Positions 1 to 8,743 of a stretch of DNA of 64,000 bases are shown here, piece after piece; position 1 is the stretch's first letter, and every line of letters begins with the position of its first letter. Under the pieces are notes generated by a model. The model made no database searches. It was not told where the DNA came from and was given only the letters and a program-made list of their open reading frames with translations. The stretch spans positions 1 through 64,000 of the forward strand of contig NZ_WMIG01000015.1 of assembly GCF_009711205.1 (NCBI RefSeq), written 5' to 3'. The stretch comes from Paracoccus litorisediminis (GTDB lineage Bacteria > Pseudomonadota > Alphaproteobacteria > Rhodobacterales > Rhodobacteraceae). Position numbers and translations under genes: made by a program.

Positions 1-103
1 ATCATCGCCATTTGTCACCGGCTCAATGCCACGCCTTGGCTATCGCACCCCCGCCGAAGTCTTCCGAGAAAAACTGATGTCCGAAATCGACCCCCTGCCC
101 TAA
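1..103 (+). pseudogene. 3' remnant of an IS30-family transposase, frameshifted
   Basis: The first 30 or so bases read in frame 1 as IIAICHRLNATP. The sequence then continues in frame 2 as RLGYRTPAEVFREKLMSE and ends at a TAA at 101-103. LNxxPRKxLGYRTPAEVF is the hallmark C-terminus of IS30-family DDE transposases. The two halves lie in different frames and about three residues of the usual RKC spacer are missing, so a small deletion appears to have broken the frame. The rest of the gene lies outside the window. This is seen directly; only the family assignment rests on recall of the motif. Confidence 0.6.
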
Positions 104-157
104 CCTCATGAACGTCAGGGTCGCGGCGCAGCCTGAAACCACACGACAAAGCTAAAA

Positions 158-185
158 TGTCTCACATTGGCAATTCAGGAATGTC
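158..185 (+). repeat. Left terminal inverted repeat of the IS
   Basis: Begins TGTCTCACATTGG and ends ATTCAGGAATGTC. It is an imperfect inverted copy of 1766-1794. Confidence 0.55.
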
Positions 186-230
186 ACAGTTCCCCGGCTG
201 AAGCCTCAAAGCCAAAGTCGGAGAACGGAC

Positions 231-1601
231 ATGGGATGGGTGATGATGAGCGAACGCGATCTGAAACGCATGTCGGTTCTGAAGGAAGTCGAGACCGGCC
301 GATTGCGCGCGACCGATGCTGCGGCCTTTCTGGATTTGAGCCGACGGCAATTGCATCGCCTGCTGACACGCTTCCGTGCCGGTGGCGCGTCGGGCCTGGC
401 GCATAAGGCGCGCGGCCGCAATCCCAACAACATGATCGATCCGGCCCGCCGCAGCGAGATCTTGGCGCTGGTCCGGGCGCAATACGCCGATTTCGGCCCG
501 AGTTTTTCGGCTGAGAAACTGGCCGAGTTGCATGGCATCGCGATCTCACGCGAGACTCTGCGCAAATGGATGATTGCGGACGGGCTCTGGGCGTCCCGCA
601 AATATCGTCGACAATTGCATCAGCCGCGGCTGCGGCGCGAGGCCTTGGGCGAGTTGATCCAGATCGATGGCTCCGAGCATCGCTGGTTTGAGGATCGCCG
701 CGATCCCTGCACGCTCCTGGTCTTTATAGACGACGCCACCGGCAATCTGATGCAGATGCGCTTCGTGACCTCGGAAACCACCTTCAGCTATTTTGAGGCG
801 CTCAAAGGCTACATGAAGGAACATGGCCTGCCGGTCGCCTTCTATTCCGACAAGCACAGCGTCTTCCGCGTCACCCGCGCCGATGCCCGAAGCGGCCATG
901 GCATGACACAATTTGGTCGCGCGCTCAATGAGTTGAATATCGAGATCCTCTGCGCCAACTCCTCGCAGGCCAAGGGGCGCGTCGAGCGCGCCAACCGGAC
1001 CTTGCAGGACCGCCTGGTCAAGGAATTGCGTCTGGCCGGGATCAGCGACATGGCAGCGGGCAACGAATTTTTGCCGGGCTTCATGGAGGCGTTCAACGCC
1101 CGTTTCGCCCGTGTCCCGCACCGCCCCGACAACCTGCACCGGGCCTTCAATATCGAGCCGGACCGGCTGCGCCGCATTCTGTGCCGTCGTGACGAACGTT
1201 TCGTTTCGCAGCAGTTGTCGCTGTCCTATGAGAAGAAACGCATCATCCTCGCGCCCAATGATCTCAGCCTGGCCGCCGCCGGGAAATACATCGATCTCTA
1301 CGAGTATCCAGACGGTTCGGTCGAGGTGGTGATGAATGGTGTCTCCCTGGCCTATACCATGTTCGACAAGGAGCAGCGCGTCACCCACGCGGCCATCACC
1401 GAGAACAAGCGGCTCGGCGAAATCCTGACAATCATCAAGGCGCAGCAGGAGAAGGACCCGCTCAGAATCCGCCGTGTCGGCAAGCAACGGACGCGCTACG
1501 AACTGACCGGGCGTCCGCGCGGGCGCAAGAAGACCATCCTCGACAAGCGGGCTGAACGTCGGGTGGCCGAGGCAACGGCGGCGCGACCGCCCGCGGAATA
1601 A
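231..1601 (+). CDS. ISNCY/IS1202-type DDE transposase
   Basis: This 456-residue protein should catalyse transposition of the surrounding element. An N-terminal helix-turn-helix region (about residues 10-55, with RATDAAAFLDLSRRQLHRLL) and a second DNA-binding segment precede an rve-type DDE core. Candidate catalytic residues are the Asp in QIDGSEHRWF, the Asp in FYSDKHSVFR, and the Glu in AKGRVERANRTLQ. The frame is intact from start to stop, so it could be active. An alternative start is the second Met in MGWVMMSE (243 or 246). Family placement is from remembered motifs of the IS1202 group. Confidence 0.85.
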   Translation: MGWVMMSERDLKRMSVLKEVETGRLRATDAAAFLDLSRRQLHRLLTRFRAGGASGLAHKARGRNPNNMIDPARRSEILALVRAQYADFGPSFSAEKLAELHGIAISRETLRKWMIADGLWASRKYRRQLHQPRLRREALGELIQIDGSEHRWFEDRRDPCTLLVFIDDATGNLMQMRFVTSETTFSYFEALKGYMKEHGLPVAFYSDKHSVFRVTRADARSGHGMTQFGRALNELNIEILCANSSQAKGRVERANRTLQDRLVKELRLAGISDMAAGNEFLPGFMEAFNARFARVPHRPDNLHRAFNIEPDRLRRILCRRDERFVSQQLSLSYEKKRIILAPNDLSLAAAGKYIDLYEYPDGSVEVVMNGVSLAYTMFDKEQRVTHAAITENKRLGEILTIIKAQQEKDPLRIRRVGKQRTRYELTGRPRGRKKTILDKRAERRVAEATAARPPAE

Positions 1602-1765
1602 TCCCCGAAGTCACAATCTCACCTGTTCTCGCTTGGGTTGTTGCTGTCTCGTGAGACGGAATAACCTCATCTCCGGGAACCAATAGTCGGCTCACGGCAG
1701 CCGGTCAGGGCTGCGATGGCGGAAGTCTCCGCCCTGCCCGGCTGCTGGCAAATGCCGCGTCCGAG

Positions 1766-1794
1766 GACATTTCTGAATGGCCAGAAATGGGACA
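1766..1794 (-). repeat. Right terminal inverted repeat of the IS
   Basis: The reverse complement begins TGTCCCATTTCTGG and ends ATTCAGAAATGTC. It pairs with 158-185. Confidence 0.55.
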
Positions 1795-1900
1795 ATTCTG
1801 AATGGTTGCTACAAATTGTGGATGCTGGCCAGCAACGTCTGACAATGGCTCTTGCCAGGCTTGCCTGTCACGCCATCCAGTTCGGCGACATAGCATAACG

Positions 1901-1926
1901 GGATGCCCACGCAATCGCGGGCATCC
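1901..1926 (-). terminator. Hairpin terminator after the aminotransferase gene
   Basis: A perfect 8-base stem GGATGCCC/GGGCATCC encloses a 10-base loop. It lies 27 bases past the stop of the minus-strand aminotransferase. The T-tail is weak on the minus strand, so it may also protect the operon from IS-borne plus-strand transcription. Confidence 0.5.
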
Positions 1927-1952
1927 TTTCTGGCCAGAGCAGTATCCGTCGA

Positions 1953-3323
1953 TCAGAGTTCCCGCTCGATCCGGGCAAAGGCCGCGGTCAGAGCCGAGGC
2001 GAGGATGTCGCATTCGGCCTCGTTGATGACCAACGGCGGCGACAGGATAATGGTCGAGCCCGCGGGTCGGACGATCGCGCCTTCGTCCCGCGCATAGGCC
2101 GCCACGCGTTCGGCGATCCCGTTCGAGGGGTCAAGCGACGCGCGGCTGACCTTGTCTGCGACCAGATCCAGCCCGATCATCAGGCCTTTGCCGCGCACCT
2201 CACCCACGATCGACGAACTGTCGGCCAGCGGCTTCAGTTTCTCGATCAGGCGGGTCCCCTGCCGCGCTGCATTGCCGGGCAGATCCTCGCGGATGACGAT
2301 GTCCAGCGCGGCCAGTGCAGCGGCACAGGCCAGAGGATGCCCGGTCGCGGTATAGCCATGCATCAGGAACCCTTCGGGTGTGATGCCCTGATACCATGCC
2401 GAAACCACGCGGCGGTTCAGGACCGTCGCGCCCAAGGGCACATAGCCCGCCGAAATACCCTTGGCGAGGCACATGATATCGGGCTTGACCCCCCAGCCCC
2501 GCGCGCCGAACATCGAACCCGAACGACCAAAGCCGGTCACCACCTCATCTGCGATCAGCAGCACGCCGTAGCGGTCGCAGACCTCGCGCAGCTTGGGCCA
2601 GAAGCTTGCAGGCGGCACGATGACCCCACCTGCCCCCTGCACCGGCTCGGCGATGAAGGCCGCGACCGTTTGCGGGCCTTGATGCCGGATTTCGCGGTCC
2701 AGCAGGTCCGCGATGATCTGAGCCAGCTCCTCGGGGTCCTGGCTATAGGGGTTGCGATAGGTCCAGGGCGTGTCGATCTGGGTGCATCCCGGCAGCAGGG
2801 GCTCATATGCCCCACGGTAATAGGGCGAACCATTGACCGAGACGCCGCCGAAATGGACGCCGTGATAACCATTCTTCAGCGAGATGAACTTGTAGCGCCC
2901 CGGCTCGCCCGCCAGCCGCCAATATTGCCGCGCCAATTTCAGCGCGGTTTCCACGGCGTCCGAGCCATTGGCGCTGAACACGATCTTGTCAGCCTCTTCG
3001 ACATCGGCCATTCCGCAAACCAGTGCCGAAAGCTCGATCGAGGGCGGCGTGGCCGTGCCCGCAAAGGACGAGTAATACGAAATCTGGTCCATCTGCGCGA
3101 TGATCGCCTGTTTCACTTCCGGGCGGTTGTGACCGACATTCACGTTCCACAGTCCGCCGACGCCGTCGATATAGGTTTTGCCATCGATATCGGTGACCCG
3201 GCAGCCGTCGCCCGCAACGATGATCTGCGGCGGATGGGCCTGCGACAGCATCGGGTGGATCATGGGATGGAACTGATAGCGCGCATTGTTTTCACGCAGG
3301 AAGTTCTGGTTGCGGTCAAGCAT
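1953..3323 (-). CDS. Class III PLP aminotransferase (omega-transaminase)
   Basis: This 456-residue cytoplasmic enzyme transfers an amino group from an omega-amino donor, probably to pyruvate or an oxoacid. The fold-type I markers are present: SANGSDAVETALKLAR for phosphate binding, the Asp in IADEVVTGFGR (D259), and the Schiff-base lysine in CLAKGISAGY (K288). The length is typical of the family. It is transcribed after the APC permease (50-base gap). The divergent AraC regulator and the HDAC-like deacetylase point to polyamine or acetylpolyamine use, as in SpuC-type polyamine:pyruvate transaminases. Taurine or beta-alanine transaminase activity is also possible. Family is certain; substrate is inference. 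Confidence 0.9.
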   Translation of the reverse strand: MLDRNQNFLRENNARYQFHPMIHPMLSQAHPPQIIVAGDGCRVTDIDGKTYIDGVGGLWNVNVGHNRPEVKQAIIAQMDQISYYSSFAGTATPPSIELSALVCGMADVEEADKIVFSANGSDAVETALKLARQYWRLAGEPGRYKFISLKNGYHGVHFGGVSVNGSPYYRGAYEPLLPGCTQIDTPWTYRNPYSQDPEELAQIIADLLDREIRHQGPQTVAAFIAEPVQGAGGVIVPPASFWPKLREVCDRYGVLLIADEVVTGFGRSGSMFGARGWGVKPDIMCLAKGISAGYVPLGATVLNRRVVSAWYQGITPEGFLMHGYTATGHPLACAAALAALDIVIREDLPGNAARQGTRLIEKLKPLADSSSIVGEVRGKGLMIGLDLVADKVSRASLDPSNGIAERVAAYARDEGAIVRPAGSTIILSPPLVINEAECDILASALTAAFARIEREL

Positions 3324-3373
3324 TGGTTTTCTCCGAAAGGACGGGTGCCCGGCGGGACCCGGAGGGAAGTTTC

Positions 3374-4822
3374 TCAGCCGAAGACACGGCCAAGATTGGC
3401 GTAAAGCTCGGGTTGGTGGCGCTGGATCCGGCGGGCCAGCAGCACGCCGCCCAGCCCGACAAGCAGCACCAGCAGCGGGAAGGCACGGACCAGAGGGCTG
3501 TCAGACCCGGTCAGCAGGTCCAGATGCGCGGTGACCAGCACGAAGGCGCCGCCCAATCCGATCAGCGCGACGACCGGCAAAACCAGCGTGACCAGCCGCG
3601 AATGGTCATGGCCGTGCTGGCGCCGGAAATAGAGAATGATCGCCAGCGACACGAGGATCTGCACCGCAAGGATGCCCAGCACCGCCAGCCCCGACAGCCA
3701 TGAAAAGATCACCGCATAGGGGTCCGCGCCGAACAGGATGAATGGCGCAAGTACGACCGCGGAGGACAGCGATTGCAGCTTGCCCGCCGCCACCGGCGAA
3801 CCGTGCCGCGGATGGACCTTGCCCAGATTGCGCCACAGAAGCCCTTCGCGGCCAAGAGCGAAGAAGTAGCGGTTCAGCGTGTTGTGAAAGGACAGCGCGC
3901 AGGCAAACAGCGACAGTAGCAGCAACCCGTTCATCAAGGCGACCGACCAGTCGCCCAGAACCTGCTGGGCCGCGGTGAAATACAGCGTCTCCAGCCCGGC
4001 TTCCGCCGCCCGCTGGATCTGCGAAGGGCCGTAATATTGCACGATGGCCCAGGTCGAAAAGGCATAGAAGGCGGTGATCAGCAGCACCGCCGCATAGGTC
4101 GCGCGTGGGATGGTACGGTCGGGGTCGCGGGCTTCTTCGCCGAAGATGGCGGTGGCCTCGAACCCGATAAACGAACCGATCACAAAGACCAGCGCGACCG
4201 CCAGACCGGGGGTGAAGACCACGGCGGGCGCGAAGGATGATAGGCTGAAGCCCTCGGGCCCGCCACCTTGCAGCAAGATGGCGACGTTCAGCATAAGCAG
4301 CACCAGAACCTCAAGGATCATGGCGATGCCCAGGATCGTCCCGGAAAAGGCGATGTTGCGGCGGCCCGCCAGATGGATCGCGACCAGCGCCGACAGCGAC
4401 CAGACATACCACGGCAGATCAAGACCAAGCCCGGCAAATGCTGCCGCCGAGAACACGCCAAACAGCGCATAGACCGCAGATTGCACCGCCGTATAGGTCA
4501 ACAGCGCGATCATCGCCCCGGCGACGCCTGCCGGTCGCCCAATGCCTTGCGCGATATAGGTGTAAAAGGCACCTGCGCCGCCGACATGGCGGCTCATGGC
4601 GCTGAAACCTGCGGCGAAGATCAGGTAAAGAAGCCCCGCCAGCACGAAGGCTCCGGGCACGCCGGGTCCGTTGCCAAAGGCAAAGGCCACCGTCGAGGCA
4701 CCGACCACCGCCGTCAGCGGCGCGGCGGCTGCGACCACAAAGAAAATGATATGAACCAGCCCGATCGAGTTTCGGGCAAGATGCGCGCCCCCGGGCGTGC
4801 TTGGCGTCACGACGTGCGACAT
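3374..4822 (-). CDS. APC-superfamily amino acid/polyamine permease
   Basis: A 482-residue inner-membrane carrier with about 12 hydrophobic segments. The N-terminus NSIGLVHIIFFVVAAAAPLTA and the segment GFEATAIFGEEARDPDRTIPRA are characteristic of the APC family. It is first in a two-gene minus-strand operon with the aminotransferase and is divergent from the AraC gene across about 105 bases. It probably imports the amine that the aminotransferase and deacetylase process. The substrate cannot be read from the sequence. Confidence 0.88.
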   Translation of the reverse strand: MSHVVTPSTPGGAHLARNSIGLVHIIFFVVAAAAPLTAVVGASTVAFAFGNGPGVPGAFVLAGLLYLIFAAGFSAMSRHVGGAGAFYTYIAQGIGRPAGVAGAMIALLTYTAVQSAVYALFGVFSAAAFAGLGLDLPWYVWSLSALVAIHLAGRRNIAFSGTILGIAMILEVLVLLMLNVAILLQGGGPEGFSLSSFAPAVVFTPGLAVALVFVIGSFIGFEATAIFGEEARDPDRTIPRATYAAVLLITAFYAFSTWAIVQYYGPSQIQRAAEAGLETLYFTAAQQVLGDWSVALMNGLLLLSLFACALSFHNTLNRYFFALGREGLLWRNLGKVHPRHGSPVAAGKLQSLSSAVVLAPFILFGADPYAVIFSWLSGLAVLGILAVQILVSLAIILYFRRQHGHDHSRLVTLVLPVVALIGLGGAFVLVTAHLDLLTGSDSPLVRAFPLLVLLVGLGGVLLARRIQRHQPELYANLGRVFG

Positions 4823-4927
4823 GAGGTGAGGTCCCTGTTGTGATTTTTATCCGGCGATGATGCATGACTTCGTGTCCTCACCCATTGCCGAAGGTGCCAA
4901 ATATGCGATAATTCGCGCCACAGCGTC

Positions 4928-5983
4928 ATGCGGACGGGGGCGATGAGCAACAGTCATTCGCGCGGATTAGATCACGGCCAAGCGACGATCCGTGCGGCTG
5001 CCCTTGCACCTTTGGCCGAGTTTATTGCTGCTTCGACAAAGGGATGCGATGCATTCTTCGCCTCGCAAGGTCTGCCCAGAACCAGTATTTCCGATCCCTA
5101 TGCCCAGACCAGCCTGGCGCGTTATGTCGATACCTTCGAAAAGGCTGCCGAACTGATCTCGGCGCCGGATCTGGGTCTGCAGATCGGGATGCGGATCAAA
5201 CCTGCGGATCTGGGCCCGATGGGTGTGCTGTTTTCGATCTCGCCCAATTTGCGGGTGGCGTTCGACCGTCTGTCCCGGCATGGAATGGCGTTGCAGGACG
5301 GCACGCAATCCAGCGTCTATGAGGTCGGGCCGGATCTGGTCTGGACCTATCGCCTTGCCGATATCTCGATCTGGCCGCGCCGGCAGGACGCGGAATATAC
5401 GCTGGCTGCGGTCTGCCAGTTGGTCCGGTCCAGTTTCAGCGCGGATTGGCGCCCGCATGAGCTGCATTTCGAACATGACAGCCAGACCGACCGCGCGCTG
5501 CTGCACCGCGCCTTCCGGGCGCCGGTCCTGTATAATCAATCGGCGAACCGGATCATCTTTGCCCAATCCGACGCTGCATGCCAATATCGCGCCGAGGATG
5601 GCGGGCTGGCCCAGATCCTTGAGCGCCATATTGGCGACCTGATCAGCCAAAGCCGCGCCCCCGAGAGCATGTCCGATCAGTTGCGCCGGATCATCGGCCT
5701 GTGGCTGGGTCAGCGCCCGATCACGCTGGCCACCATGGCGGCCGAGTTGCGCATGTCACCGCGCAGCCTGCAACGGCGGCTCAGCGAAGAGGGAACCAGC
5801 CTGCGCCATCTGCTGCGCGAACACCGCGAGAACCTTGCCCAGACCTTGTTGCGGCAGAAAAGCGCGCGGGTTTCGAATGTCGCGAATGCGCTTGGCTATG
5901 CCGACAGCACCGTGTTCTGGCGCGCCTTTCGGAATTGGACGGGGCAGCAACCCAGCGCGGTCCATTCGGTCGAAAGCGACTGA
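4928..5983 (+). CDS. AraC-family transcriptional regulator (Arabinose_bd type)
   Basis: A 351-residue regulator. Residues about 25-210 form the N-terminal effector domain (LGLQIGMRIKPADLGPMGVLFSISPNLRVAF). The C-terminal 100 residues carry two helix-turn-helices, including LATMAAELRMSPRSLQRRLSEEGTS and VANALGYADSTVFWRAFRNWTG. The internal Met at 4943 (MSNSHSRG) is an alternative start; neither start has a convincing ribosome site. Divergence from the permease-aminotransferase operon, and position upstream of the HDAC-like gene, suggest it controls both in response to an amine. Confidence 0.88.
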   Translation: MRTGAMSNSHSRGLDHGQATIRAAALAPLAEFIAASTKGCDAFFASQGLPRTSISDPYAQTSLARYVDTFEKAAELISAPDLGLQIGMRIKPADLGPMGVLFSISPNLRVAFDRLSRHGMALQDGTQSSVYEVGPDLVWTYRLADISIWPRRQDAEYTLAAVCQLVRSSFSADWRPHELHFEHDSQTDRALLHRAFRAPVLYNQSANRIIFAQSDAACQYRAEDGGLAQILERHIGDLISQSRAPESMSDQLRRIIGLWLGQRPITLATMAAELRMSPRSLQRRLSEEGTSLRHLLREHRENLAQTLLRQKSARVSNVANALGYADSTVFWRAFRNWTGQQPSAVHSVESD

Positions 5984-6179
5984 TCCCGCAAGGACCGTTT
6001 CTGGTCCGGTCACCCTTCTGGCGTGAAATATCGAATCTCTGGCGCAACAGGCAATGGGCTTTGCCCGGCTGTCGATGGAGCGTGGCGGCAGTTGGGGGCG
6101 TGGCTTGAGGATCTGGTGCATCGGCCCCCGTGCCATGCAGATCGGCCACCAGCCGGACTAGCCCAGACGGAGATGGCTT

Positions 6180-7289
6180 ATGACGCGCAAGACCGCCCTT
6201 TTCACCGACGAATTGACCTTCTGGCATCACTCGGGGCCACATGCGCTGATCCTGCCTGCCGGTGGCTGGGTGCAGGTTCCGAACGGCTCCAGCCTGGCTG
6301 AATCGCCCGAAAGCAAGCGCCGCCTGCGCAACCTGATCGCGGTTTCCGGTCTGGAACGGCATCTCGATATCCGTACGGCCCCTGCCCTGACGCATGAGGA
6401 ATTGCGACTGGTCCACCCGGCCGCCTATCTGGAAAAGCTGAAAGCGCTGAGCGATGCCGGACAAGGATCGATGGGAGCGGGCGCTCCGGTCGGTCCCGGC
6501 ACCTATGAAATCGCAAGCCTGTCCGCAGGGCTGGCAACCGCCGCGCTGGAGGCGGTCGTCTTGGGTCAGGTCGACAATGCCTATGCGCTGTCGCGCCCGC
6601 CGGGGCATCACTGCCTGCCCGATCAGGCGATGGGCTTCTGCTTCATGGCCAATATCCCGCTGGCGATCGAAACGGTCAAACGGCGGCATAAGCTGGGCCG
6701 GGTCGCGGTGATCGACTGGGATGTCCACCACGGCAACGGGACGCAGGCGGTCTATGAGGACCGGCCGGATGTGCTGACCATCTCGTTGCATCAAGAGGGC
6801 TGCTATCCCCCCGGCTATAGCGGCGAACATGATCGCGGCATCGGCATGGGCACAGGCCGCAATATCAACATTCCTCTGCCCGCCGGGTCAGGCCACGCGA
6901 CCTATATGCGCGCAATGAGCCAGATCGTGTTGCGGGCTTTGGACGCGTTCCACCCCGAGGTCATTATCGTCGCCTGCGGTTTCGACGCCAATGCGCTGGA
7001 CCCCTTGGCGCGGATGCAGCTGCATAGCGACAGTTTTCGCGAAATGACGCGCATGATGATCGAGGCCGCAGATCGCCTTTGCGGCGGCAAGCTGCTGCTG
7101 GTCCATGAGGGCGGCTATTCCGAGGCCTATGTCCCTTTCTGCGGACTTGCCGTGATCGAGGAACTGACGGGGCACCGCACCGCCGTGGATGACCCGCTAT
7201 TGCCCTTCATCACCTTGCAACAGCCGCGGTCCGGCACCCAGAAATGTCACGACGCGCGGGTGAACGAATTGACCGCGCTGTTCGCATGA
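6180..7289 (+). CDS. Class II histone-deacetylase-like hydrolase (acetylpolyamine amidohydrolase family)
   Basis: A 369-residue zinc amidohydrolase of the HDAC/AcuC/AphA superfamily. Active-site motifs are RPPGHHCLPDQAMGFC (H143/H144), IDWDVHHGNGTQAVY (D181, H183) and GFDANALDPLARM (third zinc ligand). Bacterial members deacetylate acetylated polyamines or similar small amides. It lies 196 bases after the AraC gene. The neighbouring transaminase and APC permease resemble Pseudomonas loci where acetylpolyamine hydrolases sit beside polyamine transporters and transaminases. The proposed route is uptake, deacetylation, transamination. Activity on acetate esters or other amides is not excluded. 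Confidence 0.88.
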   Translation: MTRKTALFTDELTFWHHSGPHALILPAGGWVQVPNGSSLAESPESKRRLRNLIAVSGLERHLDIRTAPALTHEELRLVHPAAYLEKLKALSDAGQGSMGAGAPVGPGTYEIASLSAGLATAALEAVVLGQVDNAYALSRPPGHHCLPDQAMGFCFMANIPLAIETVKRRHKLGRVAVIDWDVHHGNGTQAVYEDRPDVLTISLHQEGCYPPGYSGEHDRGIGMGTGRNINIPLPAGSGHATYMRAMSQIVLRALDAFHPEVIIVACGFDANALDPLARMQLHSDSFREMTRMMIEAADRLCGGKLLLVHEGGYSEAYVPFCGLAVIEELTGHRTAVDDPLLPFITLQQPRSGTQKCHDARVNELTALFA

Positions 7290-7327
7290 GGCGGGCGGGA
7301 CCAGTCGGCTACGCCCCGCTGCCTTGG

Positions 7328-8248
7328 TCAGGTGTGGGCCTGCCAGCGTTGCTCGAACTCGTTTTCGCGGAAATGCTGGACAAGGGCGTCGATGAACAGC
7401 CGCGTGCGCAGCGGCAGAAAGCGGCGCGAAGGATAGGCGATGCTCATCGTCAGCCCCGGCGCGCGCCAGTCCGGCAGCACCTGTTGCAGCCGCCCGGCAG
7501 ACAGCGCGTCCTGCAGAATATACGCGGGTTGCAACAGGATGCCCAATCCGTCCAGTGCTGCCTGAACCAGCAACTGCCCGTCATTGCTGACAAAATCTCC
7601 GCTGACGGCAAGGCGTCGCACCTGATCGTGACGGCTAAGCTGCAGTTCGTCCCAATCATCCGCCAGCGTGTAAAGCAGCAGGTGATGACGCAGCAGGTCT
7701 TCGGGGCTGGCGGGAACGCCGTGGCGGGCCAGATAATCCGGCGAGGCCGCCAATTGGCGCGGCACCTCGGCCAGCTTGCGGATGGTGACGGAGCTGTCGA
7801 CCTCGGACCGGCGCGTGCGGATCGCCAGATCCAGACCGTTCTCGATGATGTCGTAATAGCGGTTCGAGGCCTGCAGATCGATGCGGATCAGCGGATAATC
7901 GGCCTTGAACTGCCGGATCACCGGCATGAGATGCAGCAGGGCAAAGGACAGCGATGCGCCGATCCTGAGGACCCCCCGAGGCTCGGCGCTGCCGCGACTG
8001 GCGCTTTCCTCGGCGGCGCGCAGGTCATGAAGGATCTCGCGCGCGTCACGGGCAAAACGCTCGCCCTCCAAGGTCAGCGACAATTGCCGGGTCGTGCGCT
8101 GGATCAGGCGGGCACCCAGCCGGTTTTCCAGCGAGGACAAGGCGCGGCTGACGCCGGAAACCGACATGCCCAGCATTTCCGAGGCGCGGGTCAGGTTGGT
8201 CGTTTCGGCAATCGCCGCGAAAACCTGCAATTCGGTGAAGCGGTCCAT
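7328..8248 (-). CDS. LysR-family regulator of the hydroxyquinol operon
   Basis: A 306-residue LysR-type regulator. The N-terminal winged helix-turn-helix (ELQVFAAIAETTNLTRASEMLGMSVSGVSRALSSLENRLGARL) is followed by a periplasmic-binding-like effector domain from about residue 90. It is divergent from the Dabb, maleylacetate reductase, hydroxyquinol dioxygenase and ALDH genes. A TTGC-N7-GCAA box lies between them. By family logic it would activate that operon with a ring-fission intermediate as inducer. The sequence resembles the DNA-binding half of regulators annotated as YhjC/PtxR-like. Confidence 0.9.
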   Translation of the reverse strand: MDRFTELQVFAAIAETTNLTRASEMLGMSVSGVSRALSSLENRLGARLIQRTTRQLSLTLEGERFARDAREILHDLRAAEESASRGSAEPRGVLRIGASLSFALLHLMPVIRQFKADYPLIRIDLQASNRYYDIIENGLDLAIRTRRSEVDSSVTIRKLAEVPRQLAASPDYLARHGVPASPEDLLRHHLLLYTLADDWDELQLSRHDQVRRLAVSGDFVSNDGQLLVQAALDGLGILLQPAYILQDALSAGRLQQVLPDWRAPGLTMSIAYPSRRFLPLRTRLFIDALVQHFRENEFEQRWQAHT

Positions 8249-8306
8249 CTATGTTCCTTGCCCTTGCAGCCGTCGGTCCGGCAGCGCCACGAGGCTGCGC
8301 ATATTG

Positions 8307-8321
8307 TTGCAGATTACGCAA
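8307..8321. promoter_or_regulatory. LysR-type binding box
   Basis: TTGCAGATTACGCAA is a perfect TTGC-N7-GCAA dyad that fits the LysR T-N11-A rule. Flanking bases extend the symmetry loosely (ATAT and ATAT). It sits in the 165-base divergent gap between the LysR gene and the hydroxyquinol operon. Confidence 0.6.
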
Positions 8322-8413
8322 ATATAATTCCCAGAACCGGCGATTTATCCCGCGGAACGGCGATGACAGGGTGGCGGCATCGAATGCGCCCTGCCCTTCA
8401 GCCGGAGTCCCGA

Positions 8414-8743
8414 ATGCAGCAACCGATCCGTCATATCGTGATGTGGAATGTCCACGGCGATTGCGAAGCCCAGCGACAGGCGGCCATCGCTGCCGTTCGC
8501 CACGAATTCGAAGCGCTGCGCGGCCAAATTCCCGGCATGTCTGGGCTGGAGATCGGCGTGGATGTCAGCCGCGTCTCCTATGCATGCGACATGGTGCTGG
8601 TCAGCGAATTCGACAGCAGCGCCGCATTGGCGGCCTATGCCGAACATCCCGCGCATCTGCGTGCCCGCGACCGGCTGGAAGGGATGCGCGTCGCCCGACA
8701 TCAGGTCGATTACCCCGTCGTAACCGTGCCGGAGGCCGAATGA
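8414..8743 (+). CDS. Dabb (stress-responsive A/B barrel) domain protein
   Basis: A 109-residue single-domain protein. The opening IRHIVMWNVHGD and the segment MSGLEIGVDVSRVSYACDMVLVSEFDSSAALAAYAEHPAH are typical of the dimeric ferredoxin-like Dabb fold. Functions in this family vary, from polyketide cyclases to unknown small-molecule roles. It is first in the hydroxyquinol operon and shares ATGA with the next gene (8740-8743), so the two are translationally coupled. I chose the ATG at 8414 because the domain begins there; the frame stays open far upstream but only antisense to LysR. Its role in the pathway is unknown. Confidence 0.85.
   Translation: MQQPIRHIVMWNVHGDCEAQRQAAIAAVRHEFEALRGQIPGMSGLEIGVDVSRVSYACDMVLVSEFDSSAALAAYAEHPAHLRARDRLEGMRVARHQVDYPVVTVPEAE

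Larger units (their letters stand above)
158..1794 (+). mobile_element. IS1202/ISNCY-type insertion sequence
   Basis: The single transposase gene (231-1601) is bracketed by imperfect inverted repeats: 158-185, beginning TGTCTCACATT, and 1766-1794, whose reverse complement begins TGTCCCATTTC. Both contain an ATTCAG-ATGTC block, and about 22 of 29 positions agree with one gap. The element length of about 1.64 kb is plausible for this group. I could not find a target-site duplication in the flanks. The sequence TTCTGAATGG recurs just outside the right repeat (1797-1806), so the true right end could lie slightly further out. Confidence 0.6.

Noticed and set aside
1795-1952. Search for a target-site duplication matching bases before 158
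   Set aside because: No direct repeat of useful length could be aligned by eye between the two flanks.
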